A stretch of 64,000 nt of DNA from assembly GCF_026262505.1 (NCBI RefSeq), contig NC_067204.1, positions 7,163,797-7,227,796 of the forward strand, read 5' to 3'. A model generated the notes under the pieces. The model worked only from the letters and a program-made list of their open reading frames with translations, was not told where the DNA came from and did not search any database. This document shows positions 11,350 through 21,349 of the stretch, one piece after another. A program made the position numbers and the translations under genes. Position 1 is the stretch's first letter, and every line of letters begins with the position of its first letter. This DNA is from Trichomonas vaginalis G3. Taxonomy: Eukaryota > Parabasalia > Trichomonadida > Trichomonadidae.

Positions 11350-12008
11350 TGTTATATTCTTCACAAAACATTTACGATGAAATCATGACAAAACATATAC
11401 GATGAGGTCTTGACAAAACATATACGTAAACATTTATTTCCTGTGTTGTTGTCAAAATGTCATGTTGTCTCATTTTTTCATAGAAGTTCATTAACCTGGT
11501 GACACATGGTGACATAGTGACACCTTCAGTTATTCAAAAATAATTAATTATTGAATGACCTGTGTTGTTGTCTAAATGTCATGAGTTAAATAACCGAGTG
11601 ACATAGTGACACCTTCAGTTATTCAAAAATAATTAATTATTGCCTTCCTCCTGTGTTGTTGTCAAAATGTCATGTTGTCTCATTTTTTCATAGAAGTTAA
11701 TTAACCTGGTGACACATGGTGACATAGTGACACCTTCAGTTATTCAAAAATAATTAATTATTGCCTTCCTCCTGTGTTGTTGTCAAAATGTCATGTTGTC
11801 TCATTTTTTCATAGAAGTTAATTAACCTGGTGACACATGGTGACATAGTGACACCTTCAGTTATTCAAAAATAATTAATTATTGAATGACCTGAAAACAT
11901 TAACCTGAAACCATTAACCTGAAACCATTAACGTAAACATTTATTTCTGCAGTTCATCCATTACTTCATTACCTAATTAATTACAAACATAAAATATATT
12001 TAGTTCAT

Positions 12009-14116
12009 TCATTGAACTCTATACCATGCGAATACAGTCATAAATGGTGGCATGTAATCTTTACCCAAGCCTGTTGGATTTGTTGTGAAAGTATGGACAT
12101 GATTTCCTCCTGGTTCAGTTGGTCGAAAAGTCTTTTTTGCTGCATGGTTATAATCTGGAGATAAAACGTCATTGCCAGCATAATATTCTGAGTTGTATAA
12201 TGGGTGGTCTCTTAATGAGTGGCTATGGTCGCCAGAAAAGTTTGTAGTTCCTGTATGAGTGTGTGGTGGAAGGTTTGCTTCTTTAATTTTCTTCGAACCA
12301 CCTGTTTGCTTCGAAGAGTTCGCACAATAGAGGAATTTATCTACAATCTGTTCCCACGTACCAAAACCCAGAACTGTTGCGGGATTTGTTGAATTCATTG
12401 ACGTATAAATAGAACCAATGGGGTAAATCATCTCAAGAATTGTATTTAATCCATTATGAATATTGAATTTATTATATAATATTGAAACTGGTGAGTATTT
12501 AAAACTGGTCTTTTATCAAATATTAACGTATTATTTTTGAAAATTGCTTTTCTAACATCTTGAAATTTTGTGATTTCAGACCAATTTCTTCCATCACTAC
12601 TGATATTTACTAAATCACCACATCCTAAAGCAATGAAATACCCATCAATATAAAATAAATTAGTAAATCTATAATTTTGAGTAAGTTTTGGAGTGAATGA
12701 AAAACCAATTCCCATTTGATAAATCCTGTGATAAATAAATATGTCTGTTATAACTTACAGGATATGAATAGACCATTTCACCTGAAACGAGAACATAAAC
12801 ATTTGATCCATAACATAAAGCTTCAATGTCTCCATCAGCTTGAAAAATTTGTTCAAATTGACCTTGTGATATGAAGATGATCTATAAATTTTATCATTTT
12901 GTAGGATAAAATACATGTTGTTAATGTAATACCACTTACTTGTATAATCAATTTTCAAATCTGATGACATCATACTAAACATATAATAATTTATCCCATC
13001 CTCACTAATGAAAATTTGATTGACTTCATAAATTAGTACCCATTTATTATTAACACATCTAATAGGATTATTTGGATATTTAAATTTAGCATCTTGATTT
13101 AAATTACATTTGAACCATTGGATACAATCGAATGAATAACAAGGGCAAAAATCATCTTCAACCGTTATCATTCCCATAAATTTACCGTTATTATATTCAA
13201 CATATAAAATTCTTGGATTAATGATTGGCTTTCGTGTATCAGGATTCAAAACAGATGGAGTAAATGATTCATAGTTTTGAAAATCATTTGTTTTAAAATA
13301 ATAAAGCACTCCAGCTGTATAAAATAAATACATGGTCACTCCATCGAAACATATCCATTCAAAAGAATCTATATCAAAGGTTTTATCTGATGATTTCATA
13401 AAATTTAAAAATGGTGGAGTAAAATAGACCTCTGATTGTTTTATTTCTTCATTAACAAATGATATATTAGCTTTCTTATTTAACTCACTTACCACATATT
13501 CCTTATCTGCCTTCTTCTCTAACTCATTGTTAACATAAGTTTTATCTGCTTTAAGGTCTAAACATTCTGAAACCCATCCTGTATCAGCTTTAGTTTTAAG
13601 AATCTTCGATGTCCGTCCATGATACCATTCAACCCTTTCTATAATTTCATTATCTTTTTCATTAACATATTCCTTATCTGCCTTCTTCATTAATGCACTA
13701 ACCACAAGTCCCTTATCTGCTTTCTTCATTAACTCACTATCCACGTATTCCTTATCTGCTTTCTTCATTATGTCATTTAGGAAACCTTTTATGAATTCCT
13801 CATTTAAATTAAATCTTCCAATCTTCAAAACTTTAGGAAATGCATTTAATGCGTAATATCTCTGTTCTTCTGGTGGAATTGATGTTATATCATCCGTTAT
13901 ACCTTTAATTTTTGAATTCATAAATAAAATTTCTTTTATATTTGATATCACTGCACCACCCTTGCAAACGAATTCGAAATGGTCATTTTTCAATACTATC
14001 TCCAAATCTCCATATTTCAACCTTTGTGTTTGTTCTGCTGTCTTTGAATTATATGCATATATGGCGTATGTAATGGTCTGCGCCTTAAGTTGCTGTGGTT
14101 GCTGTTGTTTAATCAT
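12009..14116 (-). pseudogene. Tail-fibre-like gene with phage-type C-terminal domain, broken
   Basis: N-terminal part starts MIKQQQPQQLKAQ and has a domain of about 110 residues, then a trimer-like repeat region in which KADKEYV / KKADKGLV-type units recur at least six times, as in phage fibres. The middle has repeated SEDGINYY / SSDGRNWSE-type turns, like Asp-box beta-propeller blades. The last 140 residues (12009-12431) begin YPIGSIYTSMNSTNP and FGTWEQI, have HTHTGTTNFSGDHSH and end YMPPFMTVFAWYRVQ, the pattern of phage baseplate Gp10 C-terminal/short tail fibre domains. Likely a particle surface or attachment protein. About two breaks. Leader AAATCATAATAA before ATG. Confidence 0.75.
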
Positions 14117-14140
14117 TTATTATGATTTAAAAATAAATAT

Positions 14141-14706
14141 TTAATCTGTTATCTCATCACCTATTTTTTCTATTTGAAATTGCCATAATATTTCATTCAT
14201 GAATTCTAAATCACAATCAAATAGGTCAGTTATTCTAAATTTAATATTTGATAAATCTTTTGAATGAAGAATAAATGAATTCCCGGATAATTGAAACGGA
14301 TATGATAAAGAAAATATGTTTAAGTTGATGGATAAAATGTTTTGTATTGATGGGTAAGAGTTAGGGTCTAATGTTTGATGTGAAAATCTCATTGGGGTAT
14401 TAACTTTATCACATTTGATTAAAATGAAATTGGAACCAGTGTCAGAATACAAAACATCCCCAACATCTTTTTCAAAATTTAATATCCCCAACAATGAACG
14501 AAGATGAGGAGTACAAAATTTAATTTTCAGCGGAATTTAATAAGGTTATTTATTTCATCAAGTTCAAAAAGTTTATCAGGTTTTGATTTAAAATTTTCTT
14601 CATACCATACGATAAATGATTCATTTAAATAACTTAAAATCGTGTTAATATCCCATTTCGTTATCACATTATTTATATACATATCATACGTTTTTTCAAT
14701 GGTCAT
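14141..14706 (-). pseudogene. Unknown Polinton gene, broken
   Basis: Minus-strand module just upstream of the fibre gene. The recognisable stretches start MTIEKTYDMYINN and end FQIEKIGDEITD. Alternating hydrophobic and polar residues suggest a beta-rich protein, possibly part of the particle, but no family is recognised. At least one break. Confidence 0.4.
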
Positions 14707-14869
14707 CTTTAATAAATGATATATAATCTGAAGGGTCTAAAAGAATGGGATTAAATTTACCACTCACAGAAACGAGAGTAACATTATAAATTCCGCTAAC
14801 TGTTAAATTTAATTCACACTATTATTCGAAATAATATTGATAATTGACATTTTTATTACGATTAAAAAT

Positions 14870-15346
14870 ATGGTAAAGCGTTATTTTCCAGTGATAAATA
14901 AAACTAGAATAAGATTACCTCAAGAATTCATAAATTCAACGAATAAGAAATTCATTCATGTTATAAATTTTAGTGTTTTCAGAAAATATGAGTCAATGTC
15001 ATATTCATCAACAGGTTATATTTCACTTCATTCAAATTTAGTTCAATCAAACCCATATAATGACCATTTCATAAGATTTTCAGATGGTATTAAAAATGTA
15101 ATTGATAGATTAAAATATGAACAGATTGACAATATCGAATTTTTGGAATTTTGGTTTAAATATCCCGATGGAAAAAAGATTGAAGTTAAAGATAAAGCTG
15201 ATACTATAACAAAAACAATTACAATGACGATCCAGATAGTGGGAACAAAAAGAAATAAAACAAACGATAGAAACTGGTGAAAGGTCAATTATTATTGATT
15301 ATGATTCAAAGGATTATTATTCGATAATGTTAATGCTTGAATATTA
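14870..15346 (+). pseudogene. Unknown Polinton gene, plus strand, broken
   Basis: Starts at ATG 14870 (MVKRYFPVINKTRIRLPQEF). It is the only plus-strand gene among the minus-strand structural genes. The pattern SSTGYISLHSNLVQ and HFIRFSDG suggests a beta-sandwich, and position suggests a particle component, but I cannot assign a family. About one break. It converges with the module at 15404-16041. Confidence 0.45.
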
Positions 15347-15403
15347 AATAGCCTTAACAAAGAATTTTTCAAGTGATATTTTATATTCATCAACTATTTA
15401 TTA

Positions 15404-16041
15404 TTAAATATCATTATATGTTAAATGAAGTTCAGTTGTTGTTCCGTTCTTTGATATCTTAATTGTGCTAATATCCTTTATAGGATTTATTTTTGCAACT
15501 GTTCCGCAGCATGAAACCTCATCATCTATGAAAAATTGAATCTTAACGTCTGAATCTTGAACATCACAAAGAATGGCGATAATGTGAATTAATGATTCAT
15601 AAGGTAAAATAATTAAACCGGATTGATCAATTAAATTTATTATTGAATCATAATTATTAATTATTATATCACGGTAAATTTTCATTAATTCTGAATTAAT
15701 GTCTATTTTATATGGCGCATTGCGACTGGAATCGTAGATTCCTGGGTTCTCGATGTTTGATGAAAGAGGGGGGTATGTTGGATAAGTGGGAATTTCAACA
15801 GGTTCTTTACCGGGTTCAGATAAAATGATTGGGTCTCCATTCTCATGGTTTCTTATTTTCTCCTCCTTTTCGGTAAGTCACGAGTTAATAAATTTGGTTG
15901 AGTTGCTGACCTTGTTAATTCAGGACTAACATTAACTTTAACATTTTGAATAATTCGTGATTTATCATCATTTACGTTATAACCAACCGTAATCTCTGCT
16001 TTTGCGTTAGTGTTCTTTTGACTTGTGAAACGTCTTCTCAT
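15404..16041 (-). pseudogene. Unknown Polinton gene with basic N-terminus, broken
   Basis: Begins MRRRFTSQKNTNAKAEITVG after a TTCAATTATAA leader. The first 60 residues are very basic, ending PKRRRK. A Pro-rich segment follows, and then a domain containing LIILPYESLIHIIAILCDVQ. A basic start next to capsid genes would fit a DNA-binding core or minor capsid protein; this is inference only. About two breaks. Confidence 0.4.
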
Positions 16042-16124
16042 TTATAATTGAATAAAAAAAAGAAAAATATATTTAAAGTTTTATTTAGTTGTTACGGTAA
16101 TATCCCAAGGTTCATCTTGTTTGC

Positions 16125-17024
16125 TTATACTTTCTTTGTAACTGCACCAATTATGTTATTGATATTGCTTTGAGTTTCTTCCAGTCTTATTTTATCATTT
16201 ACAATATCTTTAATCATTTCATTACATGCATTCTTAAAACCATCTGATTTTTCTAATTTACGTCTATCACTTTCTTTAATTAAATCAAAGTTATAACCTT
16301 GTTGAGAATAAAGTGGTTTCTTTATCAATTCCTTGAACGCTTCTGAAAGTGAAGATGAAGAAATTCTTGCCACTTGAATTGGTTTAAATTCTGCTTTCAT
16401 TGCTTCTTTCTGTTCATTGAACACTGGATCGAATAAAGCAACTTTAAAGAATTTCTTAGCTGAAATTTCAGGTCTAATATTTGCATATTGACCATCAAAC
16501 TGGTTAGAATATCGTGGTAATCCATCCGGTCCCTCTTCAATAGCATTTAATTCTTCATTGAAATAAGAATATGGATTATGACGGTATGAATTAATTGGAC
16601 CATGTTCACCTTCTCCAATGTATTGTTTAACAGCTTTTCCATTTTCATCAAATTGCATAGGATAACGTTCATTATATGCTTTACGTTTAGGATAATCAGA
16701 CATAGTTAATTTGTAACCATTTATGACTTTAATATTACCTTGACCATCAGTAACGAAAACTTCATTTATACCATCAGGTTTTCCATTTGGTCCTGTAATG
16801 TCTGCTTCGTGTGCTTCCCAATTTGGACCTTGACGTTTGGCATATGCTTGAGCTTCTGGTAATGTTAAAACGTTTCTCATTTGTTTAACATCTTTTTGAA
16901 GACCAGCAACAATATGAACTAATTCTTTCATTCCATCAGGAACTTTCATAGTTCTATTATATGCACCCTTTTTGTTTGTCCCTTGTTTTAATGGAACCTG
17001 TAGAAGATTTGCTATTTCTGTCAT
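16125..17024 (-). CDS. 299-residue Polinton protein, probable virion component
   Basis: Longest continuous open frame of the late gene block: [20 protein letters not shown] to AVTKKV. Contains [20 protein letters not shown] and [20 protein letters not shown], a compact Gly/Asp/Pro-rich segment, and ends in a helical region rich in charged residues. It sits between the basic protein and the packaging ATPase, the usual place of minor capsid or core genes. I do not recognise a named family, so the virion role is inference from context. The ATG follows an AT-rich leader (TTTATAATTAAAC). Confidence 0.6.
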   Translation of the reverse strand: MTEIANLLQVPLKQGTNKKGAYNRTMKVPDGMKELVHIVAGLQKDVKQMRNVLTLPEAQAYAKRQGPNWEAHEADITGPNGKPDGINEVFVTDGQGNIKVINGYKLTMSDYPKRKAYNERYPMQFDENGKAVKQYIGEGEHGPINSYRHNPYSYFNEELNAIEEGPDGLPRYSNQFDGQYANIRPEISAKKFFKVALFDPVFNEQKEAMKAEFKPIQVARISSSSLSEAFKELIKKPLYSQQGYNFDLIKESDRRKLEKSDGFKNACNEMIKDIVNDKIRLEETQSNINNIIGAVTKKV

Positions 17025-17064
17025 GTTTAATTATAAATAAAAAATAAAAATTAATTATAAAAAG

Positions 17065-17893
17065 TTAATCAAATTTAACACCTCCTTTATTTAAATCAAC
17101 TATTATTTTTCCATGTTCACCTAATTGCTGATATTGTGTGTAAAGTTCATTAATGCTCATTGGTAAATTCACTTGATAAAGCATAACGTTCAACTGTTGA
17201 CGACTAAACCCACTGAAAATGAAAAGGGTTGATAGATTTGATTTAATGTTTGTGCTTAATGCTTTGAAGTATTGAACAGCCATAAAGAATGAACACTGAA
17301 TATGTCGACATTGAGTTAATAACTGATTAAAATATGATTTCTCATTTGTTATTAGTTTTGATTTCACTGCATCATCTAGAAAAATGAGTGAATGCAAAAA
17401 TTCTCTATCAAAATTTGAAATAGAAAGTGTTTCAAATAATTCATCCCGTTGTTTATCAATAATTTTATCCTCTAATCCTTGCTTCTTGATTGTATTATAT
17501 AATTCTTTATACATTAAAAAGTTTTTTAAATAATCTTCTGCTTCTTCTTGTGATAAATAAATAATTGGAATTTTGATTAAATGCTTTAAAGATTCAAATG
17601 TATCATCTGAAGGTGAACCTGAACGGTTGATATAAATTAACACATGTGAATAGGGGTGAAGTGTTAGCAATAATGATAATTTGTTTTAATATCGTTAATG
17701 TTTTACCTTTATTTTGTTTACCAATTGCTGCAGTGATTGAATTTAAGTAACATTCAGAATATGGAATTTTCATTAATTTTTCCTTAGATAGAGCATTTCT
17801 ATTATCACTCAATGCTTCATTAATCATATCATCTACGTATGTATTATATACTCCTGCTAATTCTTCATAAGGGGTGGATGAATTTAAATCCAT
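17065..17893 (-). pseudogene. Genome-packaging ATPase (A32-like, FtsK/HerA family), broken
   Basis: Walker A AIGKQNKGKTLT lies near 17705-17740 and Walker B HSLIFLDDA near 17365; a following CRHIQCSFFMAVQYF is the sensor-like segment typical of A32-type packaging ATPases, and STLFIFSGFSRQQLN matches the later conserved block. In viruses and Polintons this enzyme pumps DNA into the capsid. One break. It is flanked by capsid and putative minor capsid genes on the same strand, which supports the assignment. Confidence 0.85.
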
Positions 17894-17934
17894 TTAATCA
17901 AAAATAAATTTATAATTTTAACATTTCTATTCAT

Positions 17935-19554
17935 CAATATTTCATCATATGAACTTCTATACTGTGGTGGTGTACCTGTTGGATGATATTTCAAACCTTC
18001 ATCCGGTGTCCATGTCCAATATGTAGTCCTAGTAAACCAAACCTGAGGAGGATTTGTCACTTTGAACAGTAAGTGTCATTTTCACCCTGAATGATTGGAT
18101 AAGCTTTCACTTGTACTGTAACTTGTGAGTTGAAAGTTTCTAATCCATCAAAGAATATACCCGCTCCATCACGTTGAACTGGAATAGTGCATAAGAATGA
18201 AGTTTGGTCTTTCCATGTTCTAGCTAATGGCGTGCCATTATCATCATTCAGTGGTCTAGTTAATGAGTCCTCGTATTCTTCTGTGCATTCATTCACTCCA
18301 TCTAAATCAGAAGCTTGAAGCATACGTGTAAAGAATATGTCACCCACTGTGGTCATCGCTTGATCGGGGAAGTTTCTGGAATCTATAGTGACCTGAAGAC
18401 CTCGAAGCATTGGATTTTCTAAAACTGTTCTTTGCATTGCATTCTTCGGAAATGTTAACACAACATCTGTAACATTATGAAGAGCGTATGAGAAATCTGA
18501 GCTAATACCTTCAGGAGTGATGCAACCTCCATTTAGTGAACGAACGTCAATATGTTGAGCTGGAATCATGAATGGATCTTCCTTACTAAATAAACGTGGT
18601 ATTGCTTTAACTGATTCTTCAATTAAACCGTATCCTGGTGTAATGCATTTATCCTCTAAAACTTCCATCTTTGTGCATGAAATAATAACGTCTTCAACTG
18701 TTGCGTCAGCAGATGTAGCGGCTAAGCTTGTAATTAATTTGGCAGGAAGTCCGATTTGTTGGAATTTGCGATCATATTTATAAACATGATTCATAATCTT
18801 TTCATAATTTTCATCAGTTATCTTTTCATAAACGTAATTTTGTAAATCAGCAACTCTTAACGGGTCAACCTGACAAAATACTAAAGTATCCCTGAAAACA
18901 TAATATTTAAGAATGATTTCACCAAATGATTTAGGATAATCATCGAACGCTTGAAATGCTAACAAATCATTTACCGGAATAATCATATCAAAAGTGATAT
19001 CAACTTCTTCATTTGCTTTCTTGAAAACTTCTGAAGGGTCAATATATTTACCACATACTGAGTTATCATATTTTTGAACATTATTATATAACGAATGAAC
19101 AAACTTTTTAACTTTCCTTTCTGATTTTGGTTTATATGTTGCAAATGCGAAAGATTCACGGGCGCAATCCATTGAAGATAACCAGCATCACCTCTTTCAG
19201 TTTCTACTTCTAATTGTTTAAAGCTTTGATTGATGATTTGTAACCAACGAATAAACGCACGCATTTAAAAGCGGCATCACATGTGAAAGCTTTATTTGAA
19301 ACTAGAGTTGCTTTAAACTTTGCGTTTAATATATGTGTCACCTAATTGGTTCACATCATGAGCCGGATTTGTAATTCTTAAATGAGTTTGTTTATCATCA
19401 AAATATGGAGCATCAGAGTCATAGCATGAACTTTCAATTCTCTATAATATCTTCTACCGTCATTCGTTTGCGAATATTTCATTTATCTTTTCGAATGAAT
19501 GAAATACATTCCATTAATCGGTTTAGTGTTTGGCACCAAATAGTTAGTCGTCAT
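17935..19554 (-). pseudogene. mcp: Major capsid protein (double jelly-roll type), broken
   Basis: The main stretch (18057-19172) includes GKYIDPSEVFKKANEEVDI, SFGEIILKYYVFRDTLVF, LPAKLITSLAATSA, ENPMLRGLQVTIDSRNFPDQ and TVQVKAYPIIQGEND, a beta-rich pattern as in Polinton capsid proteins. The N-terminal start is at 19554 (MTTNYLVPNTKPINGMYF) after a TAATAA leader. The size of the module, about 530 codons, fits Polinton MCPs. About two breaks. It is adjacent to the packaging ATPase. Fold assignment rests on size, composition and neighbours, not on a computed structure. Confidence 0.75.
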
Positions 19555-19624
19555 TTATTATTAAATAAAAAAATCAAAATTAAAAGATGAAAATGAATTT
19601 TTAATTTTAATGAAATAATCAACT

Positions 19625-19839
19625 ATGGCTGCAGGTATATTTAAGAAACTGTGGATAAAGTAAAAAGAGGAGCGCATAAAGTTTGGGAAACAATGAAGAA
19701 AGGAGCAAATTGGATATTTAAGAATAAAGAAGCAATTAGTGACATTGCTGAATCAATAACGCCAAAAGCTGCCCCAATAAGAGAAATTTTAAATAAAGGA
19801 GAAAAAGTTTATCAAAGACTACAACCGATACTAAGATAA
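19625..19839 (+). pseudogene. Small Polinton protein starting MAAG (paralogue 1), broken
   Basis: Begins MAAGIFKK and continues into a Lys- and Trp-containing amphipathic region (GAHKVWETMKKGANWIFK). It shares the MAAG-[IF]-FK start and the basic/aromatic pattern with the minus-strand gene at 19875-20099, with which it converges tail to tail. Small amphipathic proteins beside capsid genes may act on membranes, like adenovirus pVI; that is inference. About one break. Confidence 0.5.
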
Positions 19840-19874
19840 AAATAATATTTATTTATTTTTCCACTATCTACCTC

Positions 19875-20099
19875 CTATTTATTAAGTATTCCTTCAGCTA
19901 TTCCACCAATTGCGTTACCTGCTTGTGCTCCCATCGCCGGATTACCTGCTTTAGTACCTAATACTCCACCTATGATAGTTCCTGCCGTTTTCGCTACTGG
20001 TGCCAAAAAGTTTTGCAACAGGTTTAATAACCTTTTTATAAACCCAACCTGCAGCTTTCTTAATTCCATCCCATAATTTTTAAAGAATCCTGCCGCCAT
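19875..20099 (-). pseudogene. Small Polinton protein starting MAAG (paralogue 2), broken
   Basis: Begins MAAGFFKN and ends in a Gly/Ala-rich hydrophobic stretch (GTIIGGVLGTKAGNPAMGAQ then AGNAIGGIAEGILNK), which could insert in membranes. Paired with the oppositely oriented MAAG gene at 19625-19839. About one break. Confidence 0.5.
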
Positions 20100-20157
20100 T
20101 TCTGATTTAATATTAATTAAAAAATATATTTCATCACTTATATTCTAATTTTTATTA

Positions 20158-20544
20158 ATGATAAATGAAACCGATTTTAAAAATAAATGAAACAGAGGAG
20201 AAGAAATAAATGAAAGTGAAAATGTTCAACAAAAAATAAACGTTGTTAAACCAATTACTGAAATAAAAATTTTTTCATCTGTTGAAGAATTTAATGACTA
20301 TTATGCTAATAATAAAAAATTATTTGAAGAATTGACAACATGTAAATTGAATAAAATGTTTAAAGTTGATGGATTCAAAATTTCAAAAATAAAAGGAGTG
20401 GTTAGTTTGAAATCTATTCCCCAATCAAGAATCACCTCATTAATGAAAATAGATGATTTAACAAAAAGAATAGAAATTATTGAAGAGCGAATAAATCAAA
20501 TTATTGATTTCATAAATCATGACTCGTTGAGCCCGGGTCCTTAA
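20158..20544 (+). pseudogene. Unknown Polinton gene near right end, broken
   Basis: Starts MINETDFK. The later part (EIKIFSSVEEFNDYYANNKK, IPQSRITSLMKIDDLTKRIE) ends in a likely coiled coil (EIIEERINQIIDFINH), so it may form trimers or dimers. Its last codons run into a set of GC-rich palindromes (20529-20580) shared with the end of the convergent gene. At least one break. No family recognised. Confidence 0.4.
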
Positions 20545-20580
20545 AGCCCAAGGCACAAAGTGCCCAGGACTTAAAGTCCA
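20529..20580. repeat. GC-rich palindrome cluster between convergent genes
   Basis: GAGCCCGGGTCCTTAAAGCC, then GGCACAAAGTGCC and GGACTTAAAGTCC, in succession, in a window that is otherwise about 75% AT. The cluster covers both gene ends and could form hairpins in either transcript, acting as a 3'-end signal. Confidence 0.65.
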
Positions 20581-21056
20581 TCACTGAGTTCAAGGTTATA
20601 TTCATCAAATATTTCATTATTAAATGCAACTTCTGCTAGTTTATTTATTTTTTCAATACGATCATTTGAAAGTCTATCGTTTAATTTTTTCTGAAGTTTT
20701 TCATTTTCTAGTTCTGAAACTTTATTTGGATGATATTTAAACCCGTTAAATTCTTTTTCCTCAGTTTTGATCATTAATTTACAAAGAACTTTTGTGGTTG
20801 GAATTCGTTTAAACCATTTATCATTAATATTTGTTATAAATTCAATATTCGGAATTAATTCCCAAATTTTTGCATTTTCAATTAATTTATTATCAAATGC
20901 AAAAGCAATAGGTTTAATATTAAACTTACCTTTATAATATAAACTTTCTACATAATCATCGAAATAAACATCTACTTGTTTAACATTTTCAAGAATTGGT
21001 GAAAGAGCATCCATTAATTGATTGACGGTTACGAATCTTGATCCACTCATTTTCAT
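20571..21056 (-). CDS. Polinton right terminal gene, function unknown
   Basis: 161 codons, open throughout. The start (MKMSGSRFVTVNQLMDALSP) lies inside the right TIR, mirroring exactly the start of the left terminal gene, so both share leader, promoter and the first four codons. The protein has an N-terminal helical part, a beta-rich middle (VDVYFDDYVESLYYKGKF) and a charged helical C-terminus (ELENEKLQKKLNDRL). No family recognised. Confidence 0.6.
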   Translation of the reverse strand: MKMSGSRFVTVNQLMDALSPILENVKQVDVYFDDYVESLYYKGKFNIKPIAFAFDNKLIENAKIWELIPNIEFITNINDKWFKRIPTTKVLCKLMIKTEEKEFNGFKYHPNKVSELENEKLQKKLNDRLSNDRIEKINKLAEVAFNNEIFDEYNLELSDGL

Positions 21057-21343
21057 ACGAATTAAAAAAATAAATTATTCAAAAAATGTAAGACATGAAT
21101 TTTTAAAGTTTATTTTTTTATTTTTTTATTTTTTTTTATTTCATTATGTATGGGTTTAGTGAAAATTTCTTACGATTCTGAAAATTTTTAAATCTTGATT
21201 TATTCAAAAACGTAAGAATAAAAACCGTAAAAATCATACATTTTTTACTTCATATGTAAAAAAAAATGATACAAAATCGCTCAAAAATGTATGAATTCTT
21301 ACGTTTACAAAAAAAGTCACAAAACCCTTCAACATATACTACT
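21044..21343 (-). repeat. Polinton right terminal inverted repeat
   Basis: Reverse complement of 1116-1415. It ends CATATACTACT and is followed at once by the AATGTG duplication. Confidence 0.97.
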
Positions 21344-21349
21344 AATGTG
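21344..21349. repeat. Polinton target-site duplication, right
   Basis: AATGTG, followed by TTATGGAATTCTC of the minisatellite. The identical junction without an element is at 22160-22178. Confidence 0.95.

Larger units (their letters stand above)
11037..11890 (-). repeat. Iteron-like repeats, right array (inverted relative to left array)
   Basis: Copies start near 11037 (diverged), 11441, 11561 (short), 11652 and 11770. Each contains GTTGTCAAAATGTCATGTTG, then GGTGACACATGGTGACATAG and TTATTCAAAAATAATTAATTA. This is the reverse complement of the unit at 8203-8585, with the palindromic middle altered. Two copies are almost the same over 115 bp. The region 11331-12008 holds nothing else apart from short direct repeats (ACAAAACATATACGATGA at 11363-11430, CATTAACCTGAAAC at about 11895-11925). 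Confidence 0.9.
1116..21343. mobile_element. Polinton/Maverick element, 20,228 bp
   Basis: A self-synthesising DNA transposon of the Polinton (Maverick) class, inserted in the ankyrin-associated minisatellite. It begins AGTAGTATATG, ends CATATACTACT, has 300-bp TIRs and a 6-bp target duplication. Hallmark parts seen: protein-primed family B DNA polymerase, retroviral-type integrase, FtsK/HerA-like packaging ATPase and a double-jelly-roll-type capsid protein; extra parts are a primase-SF3 helicase and a tail-fibre-like gene. I could not recognise an adenovirus-type protease. The ends look whole, the coding part is broken in about twenty places. The TIRs differ only in the length of two homopolymers, so the insertion is very recent. 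Confidence 0.97.

Noticed and set aside
1116-21343. Adenovirus-type cysteine protease expected in a Polinton
   Set aside because: I found no convincing catalytic motif in any module; not annotated.
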